Source: Rhipicephalus microplus | Taxonomy: Eukaryota; Arthropoda; Arachnida; Ixodida; Ixodidae | Reading direction: 5' to 3' | Assembly (NCBI RefSeq): GCF_043290135.1 | Contig: NC_134705.1 | Coordinates: 43,713,271-43,777,270, forward strand | DNA length: 64,000 nucleotides | Shown: in pieces, positions 31,066 to 41,559 of the stretch | Layout: each line of letters opens with the position of its first letter | Position numbering within the stretch: the first letter of the stretch is position 1 | Notes under the pieces: generated by a model | What the model saw: only the letters and a program-made list of their open reading frames with translations | The model's database searches: none | Told to the model about the DNA's origin: nothing | Program-made: the position numbers and the translations under genes

Positions 31066-31539
31066 TGTAACATACGCTGCCCCGCTGCGGTGTTCTAGTG
31101 GCTAAGGTACTCGGCTGCTGACTCGCAGGTCGCGGGCTCGAATCCCGGCTGCGGCGGCTGCATTTCCGATGGAGGCGGAAATGAAGGATGCCCGTGAGCT
31201 CAGATTTCAGTGCACGTTAAAGAACCCCAGGTGGTCTAAATTTCCGAAGCCCTCCACTACAGCGTCTCATAATCATATGGTGGTTTTGGGACGTTAAACC
31301 CCACATACCAACCAATCTGTAACATACGCAGTACTCGCCCTTCTTCCTATGCTGAGGCGTTCCGCTAAGATTGCCCCACTTGATGTGCTATATTGTTTAT
31401 TTCCTTTTCTTCCAATGTCTGATTGGCCGCGTAGCGCTTAAAAACGCGTCACAAACTGAATAAAAGATTTGTCTTCCTGGCACTGCTCGAGTCATCCGTT
31501 TCCTGGGCCTGCTGTTGTGCGGCAGCCGAATACGTAACA
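31066..31539 (+). repeat. Element E 5' LTR, interrupted by a SINE
   Basis: The first 12 bp (31066-31077) are separated from the rest (31318-31539) by the SINE and its TSD; the LTR proper is about 222 bp. AATAAA at 31459-31464. Matches 37296-37521 with scattered differences. Confidence 0.85.
31078..31315 (+). mobile_element. SINE (Ruka-like), full length, in element E LTR
   Basis: Complete head (box A 'ttctagtggctaagg', box B 'ggtcgcgggctcgaatcccg'), body and 3' end. TCTGTAACATACGC flanks it at 31064-31077 and 31316-31329, a perfect 14-bp TSD that covers the element E LTR start. Confidence 0.95.
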
Positions 31540-31541
31540 GC

Positions 31542-31557
31542 TGGTGGCAGCGGTGGC
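31542..31557 (+). promoter_or_regulatory. Primer-binding site of element E
   Basis: TGGTGGCAGCGGTGGC starts two bases after the 5' LTR; it differs from the site in elements A, D and F. Confidence 0.6.
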
Positions 31558-31559
31558 GG

Positions 31560-32600
31560 TGGTATGCAGCGTACGTCGGAGGCGGCCTTGGAGATGTTAA
31601 CAGCAAGCATGATTCTCACGTCGTTATTGAAACCCAGCCTAGTGTTGCTATAGCAAAAGAGCTCGGTATTCCTGTCCAGAAGTTGATGCGGAAGCTGAAA
31701 TTATAGAAGCGATATCCAAATGCGGAGCAAATGCTGACGAATTCAAAGAGTGTTGGAAAGCAGTGTCCGAAAGACTTAAAGAACGAGAAGTAGAAATGAA
31801 GTTAAAATAGATGCAATCATATAACCTTGAACGTCATAATTTTTTCGACATGCATGCATACATGCAACCTTTCAAGGCCGGGAGTGACATCACTTTATAT
31901 CTCATGAACTTCGAGAGGACGTGTACAAGAGCAGCACTTGCAGAAAAGGCTTTGTCACAACGCCTGTTGACTTTGCTCTGCCAAATGAGGCAGCCGATGT
32001 AATCACGAAAATGCCATACGAAGATATTCGTGACTACGATAAGGCTAAGCTTCAGTTAGGCGAAGGTACAGCTTGTCAACAGAAGCCTTCAGGGTGAAGT
32101 TTTGTAACACGAGGCGTGTCCAAAGGAAGTCATACCCCGATTCGCCTACAGGTCCATGAGATTGTTAAAGGAACGGCTTAAGAGCACCAACGCATATGAG
32201 GAAAAACAACGTCTTGTTGAACTATTTGCTCTTGCGCAGTTTTATGCCTCCATTCCGGACCAAATGCACCTTTGAATTCAGGACAAGCCAAACGTCGAGA
32301 CTTTGCAAATGGTAGCTAGCTTGGCAGACGAGTACCGTTCCCGTAGAATGAAAAATTGGACGAACAGCGAAATAAGCCAGCGGCAGCATTCAAGAAGTTT
32401 CAGAAGGGAACGCGAGAAACCTACCAATGAAAACCAGATCATGTTATCGTCCAAGGGCATGCAATTAACGCGGGTGAACTGAAAAGTTTTAAAGTCGAAG
32501 AAAAACAACCCTTGGTCTGCTATAAATCCCAACAACCAGGCCACAACGCAGCCCGTTGTCGACAGCCAGCAGTGTCTGTCCATTTGCTCACTAATGAGAG
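31560..32600 (+). pseudogene. Element E gag
   Basis: Broken frames. A capsid-like piece 'MQPFKAGSDITLYLMNFERT' (31863-31925) with 'LSQRLLTLL' is followed by frame changes. The nucleocapsid knuckle (32518-32560) reads CYKSQQPGHNAARC, where the second Cys of CCHC is Ser. Gag identity follows from position and these motifs. Confidence 0.65.
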
Positions 32601-32628
32601 TGACTTACTCTTACCTTATACATAAGAT

Positions 32629-32877
32629 ATGAAGGTTAACGGCATCAGTTGCGAGGTTGTGCGTGACACGGGAGCAACATTTGATATTGTCCACCCTTCG
32701 TTTGTTAAGCCCGAGCACTTCACAGGTCCATGTGTATGGATCCTTCAGGCACTGGAGCCAGACATGAAGTGCTTGCCTGTAGCCAGAGTCGAAATGACGG
32801 GTGCCTTCCGCAAATTTGAAACTGACGCTGCGTTTTCCGACAAGCTACCTCGAAAAACTTCTTCCATTTTTTTCTAA
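32629..32877 (+). pseudogene. Element E aspartic protease fragment
   Basis: Eighty-two codons with 'VRDTGATFDIVHPSFV' (catalytic DTGA) near residue 17. The distal protease motif is not clear. It precedes the integrase, not the RT. Confidence 0.7.
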
Positions 32878-33164
32878 CAAATCAATGAGGAACTTGCAAA
32901 CTCCAGGAATTGAAATTCATACAAACCCTCTAATGGTCAACAGAAGGTCCCACTCAAGAGCGCAAGCTACCAGCGCTACAATTGGCGCTAATATTCTAGA
33001 CCAATGGAAACAGTCACAAGCTGCCGCAACAAACGCAACTCTTCCTATCACGCCAGCTGTCGATAACATTACTCCCTTCGGTAACACGCTCCGAGGTGAA
33101 GCGATAAGCCCCGTCAGTGAAGTGAAGAGAAATGACCTTTATTTGGTCCTGGATAACTGATCAG

Positions 33165-33400
33165 ACACCCCTCTAAGAGGGGTCCGTTGTCGTTGCTGGC
33201 CACGTCTACGCCGGGACTAAAAGACAGTGGCGCTCCACCCACTCGCAGGCCTCCTGGGCGGCCGAGTATTGTACTGAGAGTTCAGGGCTCTTTAGAGCCC
33301 TCTCTGTCTTGTTCTATGCTGCTCTTTGCGCCATGTAACGCCGGGCACGGCCAGAGCATGTGAGCGAGTGTGCAGTTATGTGCCTCACAACTAGGTCAAC
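33165..33400. other. Possible foreign segment between PR and INT of element E
   Basis: GC-richer than its surroundings, no gypsy motif, and the element E frame is unreadable across it. It may be another LINE scrap; family not determined. Confidence 0.3.
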
Positions 33401-34600
33401 CTGGAGTTATGCCATCAGCAAAGTGGCTGAATGTGCTACGAGATAGGAATGAACCTGACTGTACCATCCGAAGAACCGACGACTGCGGCCGAGTCAGCAA
33501 AAATTTCCAACTTCTTGCGAAGGTAGACAAAAGTACTCTCAAACATGAGCAAGCGAACGACGAGTCACTGCAAACGTGCTGGCGAAAATCAAAACGGAAG
33601 CAAAAAGAAACAGTGTCAGTCGTAGTGAAAGCTGCTATATGATACAGGACATTTAAAAACAACAAAGGCCGATGCTTTGAACAGCTTGTAGTTCCCAAAA
33701 AGTATCGAGTTGCACTTACGGGTTTGGCTCACAGTGATAGCTTGGCTGGCCATTTAGGCATCAACAAGACCAAAACCAAATTACTGAATGCCTACTATTG
33801 ACCGATCTGCTTCAAAGAATCTGAGCACTGGGTACGTTGCTGCAACGTTTGCCAAAGAACGGGACGGCACAACAAGAAAATGAAAGCACCTTTGGCCCAA
33901 GTAACTTTAATTGGCGAACGTTTTCGCAGATTAGTAGTCGACATCGTAGGCCATTTACCAGTAACAGCGACGGGCAACAAAGACTTGCGCACACTCACTT
34001 ACCCTACCACTAAGTTTCCGGAAGCAGTGGTATTACCGGAGTTGAGCTCTACAGCTGTTGTAAGCGTGCTACTTGGCATTTTTGCAAGAGTTGGTTTTCT
34101 CAGTGAACTTCAATGCGACCAAGGTTACATGTTCACAAGTGCGCCTACCACGACGTTCTTGAAAAAATGCGGCATAACACTTCACCACAGCTCCGTCTAC
34201 CATCCACAAAGTAATTCGGTCGAAAAACTTCACTTCGTAATGAAGCGCACTCTGTTTCGAGAAGGGCGCTGACTGGGACGAAGCTGTCCCCACGATGTCG
34301 CGCGCTTCGCTCCCAGCTCACGTTGTTGAAAGGAAAGTGGGAAGATAAGTTTTTCGACAAGTCCGTTGTCGAGTACGTGCTGACACTATTGAAGCGCCTA
34401 CGTGAATCGCAAGAACTGGCGCAGATAAACATGGCGGAAGCCCAGAAACGCTCAAAGGTCCACTACGACAAATGCGCACGCAAGCGAAAATTCCAGGAAG
34501 GCGACAAAATGACCATTCTTGGGGCTTAGAAGGCAAACAAACTGGAAGTAGCATGGCATGGGCCGGTCACAATTAAACAAAAGCTCTCATACTCGAATTA
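33400..34600 (+). pseudogene. Element E integrase (upstream of RT)
   Basis: The plus strand reads a zinc-binding region 'LAHSDSLAGHLGINKTKTKL' (33728-33787), then 'C-x2-C' within 'CCNVCQRTGRHN', a core with 'RLVVDIVGHLP' (first Asp), 'ELQCDQGYMFTSAP' (second Asp) and 'YHPQSNSVEKLHFVMKRTL' (Glu), a break near 34272, and a C-terminal module 'RKRKFQEGDKMTILGA' plus 'LEVAWHGPVT'. It leads straight on to 'MKPFIERTE' and the RT, so integrase and RT belonged to one polyprotein in this order. Confidence 0.82.
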
Positions 34601-34649
34601 ACTGGTAACGAGACCCCGTAAGCGCAACAATGTGACAATATAACATTGC

Positions 34650-35245
34650 AATCTTATGAAGCCGTTTATCGAGCGCACAGAGACGTTGAGCATTGTGCAG
34701 AACGAACCAGAAGAGATAAACTTTCGTGGTCCCCAAGTACCAACCCCCTGCTCTTTGCCATCAACAGAAGAGACACTTGAATCAGTCACTGAACAAGCTT
34801 CTCTACCTAGCCAGCAGAGTAAGGAGTTGGAACTGCCTGTACGCAACTTCAGCGACTTGTTTAGTCTCTATCCCGCGAAGACAATTCTCGTTCAGAAAGG
34901 TTGGTTGGATGTCAACTCTCAATGTCATGCTGCACAAGGATGCGCAGATTTTTGCCCCGTCACGAGAACTTTTTGAATGAATGCGTTCAAAACATGTTCA
35001 CACTAGGTCTAATCGTGCCAGAGGAAAGCGAGTACGTGTCACCCATGTTTATCCTAAAAAGTCCTGGCAAGAAATCACGACCGTGCATCGACTATAGAAA
35101 ATTGAAAGCGATAACAAAAACGCAGCTGTTTCCTATTTCAAACAATGCGGCCTTGGTCGAGAAAGTGTTCGCGGCACAGTACGTTTCTACGTTAGATCTG
35201 ATACGCGCCTTCTGGCAAGTGCCACTTGCAAAAATACGCCAGTAA
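34650..35245 (+). pseudogene. Element E reverse transcriptase, first part
   Basis: 'DLFSLYPAKTILVQ' (RT leader) is followed after a frame change by 'ESEYVSPMFILKSPGKKSRP', 'CIDYRKLKAITKTQLFPI' and 'YVSTLDLIRAFWQVPLAK' (motif A Asp present). It is cut near 35245 by a minus-strand LINE and resumes near 35795. Confidence 0.82.
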
Positions 35246-35790
35246 GCTCGCCAAACGTCGGAGGAAGGAGGAATAAGCTTTATTATTCACAAAGGGGCGG
35301 GGAAATGGGGGAAGCCATGTTTGGCAGGGGCTATAGGTTAGGACCCGAGGGGCAGCAACACTAGCAGACCAGTTCGCCAACTTGGCCTGTATATGCAAAT
35401 TCAGGCTACTCAAGGACCTCTCCCCGGCTTCCGGTGAGGGAGAAGGCTGCAGGAGCTCCTCGGGTGCAGGGTTGTTGGGACAACCCCATAATACGTGGCC
35501 TTGTCCTGCCTGTGCTAGGCCAGAGTTAATACACTTGTGTTGCTTTTCATCTTTCACTATTGCGGCCAGCCTCCTCGAGCTGAGTATACGATGAGTGAGC
35601 CCTTTGCAGTGTAGTCACTTGGGCCCGGGTTAATGCTTCATCTGGAGGTAGATAAAGCATTCTTTGTTTTCGGTGCCGGCTAAGCTGGTCTGCGTAGCTG
35701 AGCGCCAGTTCACTCGGATTTGGTTCCAAGGACCACACAATTTCCCGATTTGCTTCATTGGGCTTTTTGGTGAGCGGCCTCATTTTTATG
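35246..35790 (-). pseudogene. LINE C-terminal fragment inserted in element E RT
   Basis: On the minus strand: 'PPDEALTRAQVTTLQRAHSS' then 'YTQLEEAGRNSER' and a stop, followed by a degraded C-terminal region ('ATQVY', 'RPRIMGLSQQPC' in another frame) and a 3' UTR ending 'ataataaagcttattcctcc'. This is the style of I/R1-type tick LINE ORF2 ends. 5'-truncated; no clear TSD. Confidence 0.6.
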
Positions 35791-35794
35791 ACCC

Positions 35795-36715
35795 CAACAG
35801 GCACATATCAGCCTCTTGTGCTCCCTTTTGGCCTCGAAAATGCAGCTTTCATTTTTTCAAAGCTAATGCATTAAGTGCTCAAAGGAGCCGAGTCATTCGT
35901 TGTTCCATACTTTGACGATATAGCTGTTTTTAGCACTTGGAAACAGCATTTGGAACATCTACATCATGTATTTCTTCGAATACGCGAAGCAGGCTTGACC
36001 TTGAACTCGGCAAATTTATCCTTGCAAGCTCTGAAGTCCACTACTTGGGTCATGTTGTTGGCCAAGGGAAGCGACGCCCTTCCGAATTAAAAGTTGAGGC
36101 AATCACTAACTTTCCTTTGCCAAAAAGAAACACCGACTTACGTTCCTTTTTGGGTTTATCTGACTACTACAGAAGCTACATTCTAAACTTCACAAACTTC
36201 GCTAGTCATTCCACAGATGCTCTGCGCAAGACAGAGACAAGCATTGTGCATTGGAATAGGCCGCGTAAAAATGCCTTTGCGGAGATGAAAAAGCTTATCG
36301 TCAGCGAACCCGTCCTCGCCGCACCACATTACTTTCTCTCCTTCTTAGTTCAATCTGACGCCAGCGACCGTGGACTGGGCGTTATTCTAAACCACGTAAA
36401 CGGAAAGGGCGAGGAGCATCCTGTTGTCTACTCGAGTCGCAAGTCAACTTCACGCTATCAGGCCTAAATAGAACAGAAAATGAATGCGCTTGCTTGGTGT
36501 GGACTCACGAAAAGCTTTCGCGTTATCTGAAAGGCTCTTCATTTATTGAACCTCATCACTCACCTTTTGCGTAGTTAAATCAAATGTCAAACAGAAACGG
36601 CCGCTTGATGCGTTGGGGCCTAGCACTTCAGCAATTTGATTTATCAGTATGGCGCAAGAAAGGCGAAAACCATGCCTGTGCTGATTGCCTTAGCCGTAGC
36701 TGCCAACAAATGGTC
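35795..36715 (+). pseudogene. Element E reverse transcriptase (end) and RNase H
   Basis: 'TYQPLVLPFGLENAAFIFSK' and 'VVPYFDDIAVFSTWKQHLEH' (active site F-D-D), then 'KFILASSEVHYLGHVVGQGK', 'DLRSFLGLSDYYRSYI' and RNase H 'SFLVQSDASDRGLGVILNHV'. It ends with 'GRLMRWGLALQQFDLSVW' and 'HACADCLSRS'. Frame changes near 36000 and 36470. No integrase follows; about 580 bp of non-coding sequence leads to the 3' LTR. Confidence 0.82.
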
Positions 36716-37295
36716 ATTGTTTCAGTCGCTTATGTACATGCACCTTGGCGGAAATACTTTTTTTATTCATTTCGTGCTCGGCTTTCACGTATCTGCTCGC
36801 AGTGAATTCAACTGGCGGGCTTTTCTGAATTTGGGTGCCATATTGCTTCTGACGTAGTTACTGCGTTTGTGCCACTCGTTCAATGAGCCATTTCAGTTGC
36901 TGTCGTGCCAGCTGATGAGATTACTCTGCTCCAGGCGTCTGCTGCAAACTACCATGCAAAGCAGCAAATCGGCACTCGGCGAGAGGTGCCCGTTTGGAAC
37001 TTCGCCTCCTCCTTGCCTTTACAGCCCGATTTCACGGGATTGTTCCAAAAGAATCAAAATGTCATCTCCGTTCTTTCTGCACTGTCTACCTCAACGGCTG
37101 AACCTCCATGCACCTTGGCGTCTTCGCGCATGTGAAGCCAATGTGACCAGGCGACAATGGACAATGTGACCGTACAAACGTCGGTGCTCTGCTTGGACAA
37201 ACCTGCCCACAAGTTGGCTTCCTGTTACCACCTCCAGTCGTTCATGAAGCGTTATCCTCGTGAACACTTTCCGTTACGGGTAGCTTTGTTTGAGT
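36716..37295. other. Element E 3' non-coding region
   Basis: Between RNase H and the 3' LTR. Short open stretches on the plus strand, no domain. No integrase or envelope motif was found. Confidence 0.5.
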
Positions 37296-37521
37296 TGTAA
37301 CATTCACGGTGCTCGCCCTTCTGTTTATGTTGTGGCTTTCCGCTAAGATCGCCCCACTTGATGCGCTATTTTGTTTCCTTTCCTTTCCTGCCAACGTCTG
37401 ATTGGCTGCGTAGCGCTTAAAAGCACGTCGCAAACTGAATAAAGCGGGATTTGTCTTGCTGGCATTGCTTGAGTCGTTCGTTTCCTGGGCCTGCTGTCGT
37501 CTGGCCGCCGAATACGTAACA
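37296..37521 (+). repeat. Element E 3' LTR
   Basis: 226 bp, TGTAACATTC ... ACGTAACA; AATAAA at 37438-37443. Followed by ACTC, the right TSD copy. Confidence 0.88.
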
Positions 37522-37525
37522 ACTC

Positions 37526-38229
37526 TCTCTTTTTTTGACAATTTCAATTTTACTTCAATTCACGAGTCCAAGTAATCCGCCTGCCAAAACACAGATCATG
37601 TATCTAATGAATTCTTCCACATGTGCCTTATTTCGGTCCGTCACAGCTTCTCGTTTAAACTACACGCTAACCTATTATTTAAGCTACATTCTTGACCTTC
37701 CGATTCCGTAAAAACCCGATGGCTTTTTCTTCTTATACTAGCGGTCTCAGTGATCACACTGAGATTCGCATTACGTTACTCTGTAACATGAACTAAAAAC
37801 ATAAAATATTACCTATTGCTGACTTTTTACGACAGGGTCTATTAGGTCGCTATGAAAAACAACTTGGCAGCTTTTTATAGCAAATTTTCTTCAACCTCAC
37901 ATCAACGTACCACTGAATCTAAAAGGGTTATATTTAAATCTGAGATGCAAGACTTGGTCATACTTTACATTGCAACAATCACCATATGTGAAAGATCTCG
38001 TTCTTCCTGGTTTATTATCAGTCGGAAACGTATAAAAAACAAAAAACGGTTTTATTCTGCCAGGAAGTCGAGCACGCAATGAGCCTGGGCCAAGTATAAA
38101 AGCACAGTCGAAGAATATCCTGCAATATTAGTGGTAGCAACGAAACATTTCTCTTCAACCACGCATGCTTCGGGACAAACCATGCCGCTTTTGGAAAATA
38201 TTAAAACCAGACGATAAAATTAGTTTCAT
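37526..38229. other. No gene seen
   Basis: AT-rich; nothing recognised. Confidence 0.4.
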
Positions 38230-39597
38230 TTGGTGACAGTTCTGCATCCCCTATTGCTGATAGTCACCTTCCATCTGCCTTCAACTCTATAATTCGTTTC
38301 CTTTTTGCTAACGAAGCTAGTGGCAAACTTTCTGAATATCCACATTTTGCTTTGCCGCCAATGCCGATGATTCAGTTCAGCTCACGGGGAATTATTGTAA
38401 TCAACAAATAAAACGTTCTTGATCGTGTGGTGTAGATGACACCCAATGCCAAAATTCTTAAAAATACCAAACATATTGGTAGTTTTATACTATCCATCAT
38501 TTTTCAACAATTGCTCGACACATGTGTAGCATCAAAACACTGGTGAATTGAGGAGAGAATTCCGGTCTTCAAGAAAGGTAATCGCTTATCTGCAGGTACC
38601 TACCTCCCCATCTCGCTCACTATTGTTTGTTCAAATATTATGGTACACATAATTTTCTCTCAAGTTGCCAGCTTTTGATCATCTGGAAGTTTTCGTAAAA
38701 AGCACTCAGGCGAGACCAAACTAACATTATTCCTGCACGACATCCACCTTCTCCTATATCGTAACATCTCAGAAACCACAGTGTTTCTAGACTTCAAAAA
38801 AGCCTTTGACAAAGTGCCCCAATCTTGTCTCCTACTAAAAGTCTAGCGTCTAAGCCTTCAACAGCGTATTTTCAACTGGATCAAATCATTCTTAACAAAC
38901 CGCTAACAGTTTGTGCATCTTAATAACCATTCCTCCCAACTCTTCCCATTCCAGTCTAACCTGCCCCAGAGTACCGATCTCGGGCCTGTCTTATTCTTGA
39001 TATATACCCACGACATTCCACTTTCTGTTTATTCTAACGTTCGCCTTTTCGCCGACCATTACGTTCTTTATCGCCCAATGCATAGCTCTACCGATATTTT
39101 TTTCCTACAGCATAACCTTTCAACAAACTTGTCGATGTCACTTTATACAATAAAACGTTCCTCATTTCTTTCCACCATCACTGAAACTACGCACCATCTA
39201 CTAACACAATCAACAACTGTCATATAGGTGCTATTGACTCGATCAAACACTAACCTTCGAGCGACCAATCATGGGGTGATCACATAGCTCACTCCGCTAA
39301 CCGTGCTATTGGTTACATACGCCGTAACATTTTCATGGTACCACTTTCCGTTAATCTACTAGCTTATATCGTCATTGTCAGACCTAAACTTGAATATTCA
39401 TGTATCCACCTTGACACCAATCAAACTAATCATATTAAAACTCTAGAGCCTGTCCAGAACAAAGCAGCTAGATTCATTGCTTAAGGTTACTCTCGTTAAT
39501 TCAGCATCTCCAACCTAATAAACAGCTAAAGCTGCCTATCCTCTCTTTTCGTCGTCGCATTGCACGTCTTTGTCTTTTCCACAAATCATTTCATTCA
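38230..39597 (+). pseudogene. CR1/Jockey-like LINE reverse transcriptase, first part
   Basis: Read over several frames: 'PPMPMIQFSSRGIIV' (38357-38400), 'IPVFKKGNRLSAGTYLPISL' (38560-38620), 'TVFLDFKKAFDKVPQSCLLL' (motif A, 38780-38840), 'DLGPVLFLIYTHDIP' and 'NVRLFADHYVLYRP' (39040-39080), where the second Asp of FADD is His. A degraded C-terminal part follows. Many stops. Cut at about 39598-39609 by a SINE. Confidence 0.75.
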
Positions 39598-39609
39598 GCT
39601 ACATGCGAC

Positions 39610-39849
39610 ATTGATTGATATGTGAGGTTTAACGTCCCAAAACCACCACATGATTATGAGAGACGCCGTAGTGGAGGACTCCGGAAATTTCGACCACCTG
39701 GGGTTCTATAACATGCACCAAAACCTGATGAGCACACGGGCCTACAACATTTCCGCCTCCATCGGAAATGCAGTCGTAGCCGGGATTTGAACCCGCGACC
39801 TGCGGGTCAGCAGCCGAGTACCTTAGCCACTAGACCACCACGGCGGGGT
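39610..39849 (-). mobile_element. SINE (Ruka-like), full length, in the CR1/Jockey-like LINE
   Basis: Minus orientation with complete head ('ccccgccgtggtggtctagt', box B 'gggttcaaatccc') and body. GCTACATGCGAC (39598-39609) and GCTACACGTGAC (39850-39861) are a slightly diverged 12-bp TSD. Confidence 0.92.
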
Positions 39850-39861
39850 GCTACACGTGAC

Positions 39862-40090
39862 AGCCAGCTCATTAAACGAGTCCAATGAGGTCATCGCACA
39901 AGTCATCCAAACACTGTAATTCCACCGCACGCTTAACCACATCATTTCAGCGGTCGTTCTTCTTGCACATCACCCGAGACTGGAAAAGAGATTCCGAAAG
40001 AAGCAGCTGTCATCTGCGATTATACGCACTTCAAGAATATCATCCAGGAAGCTGACTCGGCTGTATTTTAACCATTATGTTTGATACCGC
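39862..40090 (+). pseudogene. CR1/Jockey-like LINE, end after the SINE
   Basis: Plus-strand frames read 'HIISAVVLLAHHPRLEKRFR' and an 'RSFFLHITRDWKRDSERSS' alternative, which fit the 'SFFPRTIRDWNxLP' end of such LINEs. The adjoining AT-rich stretch to about 40200 may be its 3' UTR. Confidence 0.65.
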
Positions 40091-40355
40091 CTTTTTTTGA
40101 TGTCCACCCATCATGTGAAGTTCCTTACTTAAGTTTTGAGGATATAACTAATTATTTATAAATAATTATTTAATTAAATAATAAACCTTCCATACTCAAT
40201 GGATCATAAATACTCGATGAGTGGCGCGTGCATACCTACGCAGTCGCAATATGTTTAAAACAACCGGGGCGAACCAGCTGACGCAAACACGCGTGCTACA
40301 GGCAGCGTGTAATTGTTGATCCAATAAAACTAGCATACGTGCTTCATAAAAATAT

Positions 40356-40493
40356 TGTTACGTGGGAATAACAGCTATCAGTCCCTACAGCACAGTTCGA
40401 ACACAATGGCAACCTTGTCACTTCTAGTTCGATACGCATTTCAGGAAATGTCCCACTATGCCATGTTACCATCAGCCGAAACCGCGTAAGACA
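40356..40493 (-). repeat. Element F 3' LTR
   Basis: 138 bp, starts TGTTACGTGG; partner at 44793-44934, with many differences. Confidence 0.75.
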
Positions 40494-40499
40494 ACTCCC

Positions 40500-41540
40500 G
40501 GTGGCGAAGGCACTGAACCCACGCGTCTGTGGAGCCACAAAAGGAGGAGGGTGGTAGCTCTAAGGCCTTGATTCATTACCGACGTCACGGGACAACGAAA
40601 CAGAGGAGGTTCAGGGATCATAAGGAAGAACTTCGTATGTAACGGGTGCTGCTCGTCGAAGCACGTGGTATGCGCCCGCAAAACGAGAATGAAGCTTATC
40701 AGAAAGGGCTGCATGTCGCGTGGGGGACCAAAAAGAACAAATGAACGCGTCAGAAATTGTTCGTCGTGGTGCCCCTCACCGTAAAAATGCTTCTGCGCTT
40801 CCCGGGAAGCCATTAATCGGCTGCGAGCAAGCTGACGGGCGGTGTCAGCACGGGCAAAAATAGCATCGCGTGCGTATTGAGAGGTAGGCTGTGCAGCAGC
40901 CGGCAGGAAGTTATCCAATGGCAATGGTTGTTAGTCTCCAAACAAAAGGTAAAATAGTGAGTACTTATTCGTTTCATGCTTGGAGGAATTGTCCGCACTC
41001 GTCACGTAGGGTAGTGCAAGGTCCCAATCACGACGTCCGGCCGAGACTTATTTCGATAGAATGTCCGTCAGGGTGCGGTTTCAGCCTTCTGTAAGCCCAT
41101 TCATCTGGAGATGGTACGAGGACGCTAGATTATGATTAGTAGAGCAGGAATGCAGGATATCGTACACCACTTTAGAAAAACACGTACGGCCTAATCTTTC
41201 AGCAGTGGGCGCGAGGTCCCATGCACAAAAACGTTAGAGCGTAGCAGAAAATCGGCGTCGTCTGTTGCGCAGCTTGTTAGCATGGCTCGTGTATCTGCTT
41301 AGCAGGTCGCATAATCTGTAGTGACCATAACCTACTTGTTTCCAAGGGCGGGTGTGGGAAGAGACCGAGGCGGTCCAAACTGACAGAGAAGAAGGGCTTT
41401 GATGGAATGTTGATGGGCAGAGGATACCCGGCAGGGAGTCATGGTGGCTTCTTCCGGCGCTGGCAAACATCACAGGCATTGACATACGACGTACAGAGCA
41501 CGAAATGCCAGGCCAGTAGAAGCAGTGGCGCACACGGTCA
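40500..41540 (-). pseudogene. Element F integrase
   Basis: Minus-strand pieces: 'MRHCFYWPG' and a cysteine-poor zinc region (41460-41533), core remnants with 'NHNLASSYHLQMNGL' style sequence around 41090-41130, and 'MPLDNFLPAAAQPTSQYARD' with 'ADTARQLARSRLMASREAQK' (40800-40924) of the C-terminal part. Decayed throughout. Confidence 0.65.
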
Positions 41541-41559
41541 TATGTGCGAGACGTGCCAA

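Larger units (their letters stand above)
31066..37521 (+). mobile_element. Ty3/gypsy-related element E with gag-PR-INT-RT-RH order
   Basis: About 6.46 kb including later insertions. LTRs start TGTAACAT and end CGTAACA; ACTC flanks the element (31062-31065 and 37522-37525). The internal order is gag, PR, integrase, RT, RNase H, with no second integrase after RNase H. Integrase before RT is the copia order, but the sequences are gypsy-like; Gmr1-type elements are known to have this layout. Interrupted by a SINE in the 5' LTR and a minus-strand LINE in RT. Many stops, so extinct. Confidence 0.8.

Noticed and set aside
36716..37295. Envelope-like or second integrase gene in element E
   Set aside because: No zinc-binding, DDE, signal-peptide or transmembrane pattern; short frames only.
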